Shown one piece after another: positions 5,521 through 6,302 of a stretch of DNA of 6,302 nt (the stretch's first letter is position 1; each line of letters starts with the position of its first letter). The DNA lies in the NCBI GenBank assembly GCA_900553155.1, contig USCM01000124.1:1-6302 (forward strand), given 5' to 3'. The DNA comes from an uncultured Prevotella sp. (GTDB lineage Bacteria; Bacteroidota; Bacteroidia; Bacteroidales; Bacteroidaceae). The notes under the pieces were generated by a model. The model did no database searches. It worked only from the letters and a program-made list of their open reading frames with translations, and had not been told where the DNA came from. The position numbers were made by a program, and so were the translations under genes.

Positions 5521-6302
5521 ATGAAGAATTACATCACTGCCGTTGTCTTGTCGGCGCTGCTTTTTACAAGTTGCGCCAACGAATTTAACAAGGTTTACAA
5601 GACCAACGACTACTCATACAAATACGAATACGCAAAGGAGTGTTATGCACAGGGCAAGTACACTCGTGCGTCTACCCTGTTGCAGGGTTTGGTTACCTTG
5701 CAGAAGGGAACCGACAATGCACAGGAGAGTCTGTATATGCTTGGTATGGCAGAGTATAACAGCAAGGACTATGAGGGAGCTGCCGCTACCTTCAAGAAGT
5801 ACTTCTCGAGCTATCCTAAGGGTGCTTATGCCGAGGAGGCTGAGTTCTATGCCGGTATGAGTCTTTACAACAGTACGCCAGAGCCTCGCCTCGACCAGTC
5901 GCAGACGGTTAATGCCATTGCGGCTTTCCAGGAGTACATCGACCTGTTTCCAGATGGTAAGGAGCGCTCACAGGCACAGCAGCGCCTGTTTGAGTTGCAG
6001 GACAAGCTTGTACAGAAGGAATTGTATTCGGCACAGCTCTACTACGACTTGGGTCAGTACTTCGGCAACTGTACATACGGAGGCAACAACTATGAGGCTT
6101 GCATCATAACCGCACAGAACGCTCTTAAGGATTATCCTTACTCAAAGCTTCGCGAGAAGTTCTCGCTGCTTGTTATGAAGAGCAAGTTTGAGCTGGCACA
6201 GCAGAGTGTGGAGGAGAAGAAGCTTGAGCGTTTCCAGGATGCCGAGGACGAGTGCTACGGATTCTTGAACGAGTATCCCGACTCGAAGGATAAGGTAACA
6301 GC
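5521..6302 (+). CDS. bamD: Outer-membrane assembly lipoprotein BamD, C-terminus cut by window edge
   Basis: BamD is the TPR lipoprotein partner of BamA in the complex that folds and inserts beta-barrels into the outer membrane; it faces the periplasm. 260 codons are visible with no stop; homologues are usually about 250-290 residues, so little is probably missing. Residues 1-17 are a lipoprotein signal ending FTSC, with C18 as the likely lipidated residue. The following ANEFNK lacks the acidic surface-export signal of Bacteroidetes surface lipoproteins, consistent with periplasmic orientation. Helical TPR-like repeats follow at about 34-62, 66-100, 103-145, 165-208 and 213-255. Typical BamD cues are AKECYAQGKYTRA (38-50), FKKYFSSYPKGAYAEEAEFY (91-110), and the PEPRLDQSQTVNAIAAFQEY segment (120-139). 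The ATG is fixed by the signal peptide and the promoter just upstream. Lys and Glu are coded mostly by AAG and GAG, suggesting good expression. An alternative would be another TPR lipoprotein, but the third-repeat signature favours BamD. Confidence 0.9.
   Translation, partial: MKNYITAVVLSALLFTSCANEFNKVYKTNDYSYKYEYAKECYAQGKYTRASTLLQGLVTLQKGTDNAQESLYMLGMAEYNSKDYEGAAATFKKYFSSYPKGAYAEEAEFYAGMSLYNSTPEPRLDQSQTVNAIAAFQEYIDLFPDGKERSQAQQRLFELQDKLVQKELYSAQLYYDLGQYFGNCTYGGNNYEACIITAQNALKDYPYSKLREKFSLLVMKSKFELAQQSVEEKKLERFQDAEDECYGFLNEYPDSKDKVT

Noticed and set aside
5543..6109. Plus-strand frames within bamD in other registers
   Set aside because: Their products are Arg/Ser/Thr-rich and lack domains, while the bamD frame is open throughout with a lipoprotein signal.

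Overview
The window reads as chromosomal DNA of a Bacteroidales bacterium, most likely Prevotella or a close relative. Three things point there. The protein families are typical of the group: a DUF4468 protein, a Bacteroidetes-type putative porin and a BamD lipoprotein. Exact matches to the Bacteroidetes promoter -7 motif TAnnTTTG stand before gene starts. Clear Shine-Dalgarno sequences are missing. The species call is inference; no rRNA, tRNA, mobile element, CRISPR array or sign of recent transfer was seen.

Layout from left to right. Positions 1-2182 (minus strand) hold a large outer-membrane putative porin whose C-terminus lies beyond the left edge. It runs as one uninterrupted frame for 727 codons. 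Positions 2179-2430 (minus) encode an 83-residue protein with two membrane helices; its stop codon overlaps the porin start by 4 bp. Positions 2451-3134 (minus) encode a secreted DUF4468 protein, 20 bp upstream of the small gene. These three genes form a tight envelope operon. Positions 3135-3237 are a 103-bp spacer with a -7 promoter motif and a short hairpin. Positions 3238-5325 (minus) encode a complete UvrB, the damage-recognition helicase of nucleotide excision repair. Positions 5326-5520 are a 195-bp divergent promoter region. From 5521 to the right edge (plus) runs BamD, nearly complete.

Functionally, the window joins a DNA-repair gene with two separate sets of envelope genes. BamD belongs to the machine that inserts beta-barrels into the outer membrane, so it would be expected to act on barrels such as the porin at the left end. 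UvrB has no evident functional link to its neighbours. The least understood part is the DUF4468 / two-helix protein / porin module. Its tight packing suggests co-production of an outer-membrane barrel with a periplasmic and an inner-membrane partner, but nothing in the sequence proves a shared function.
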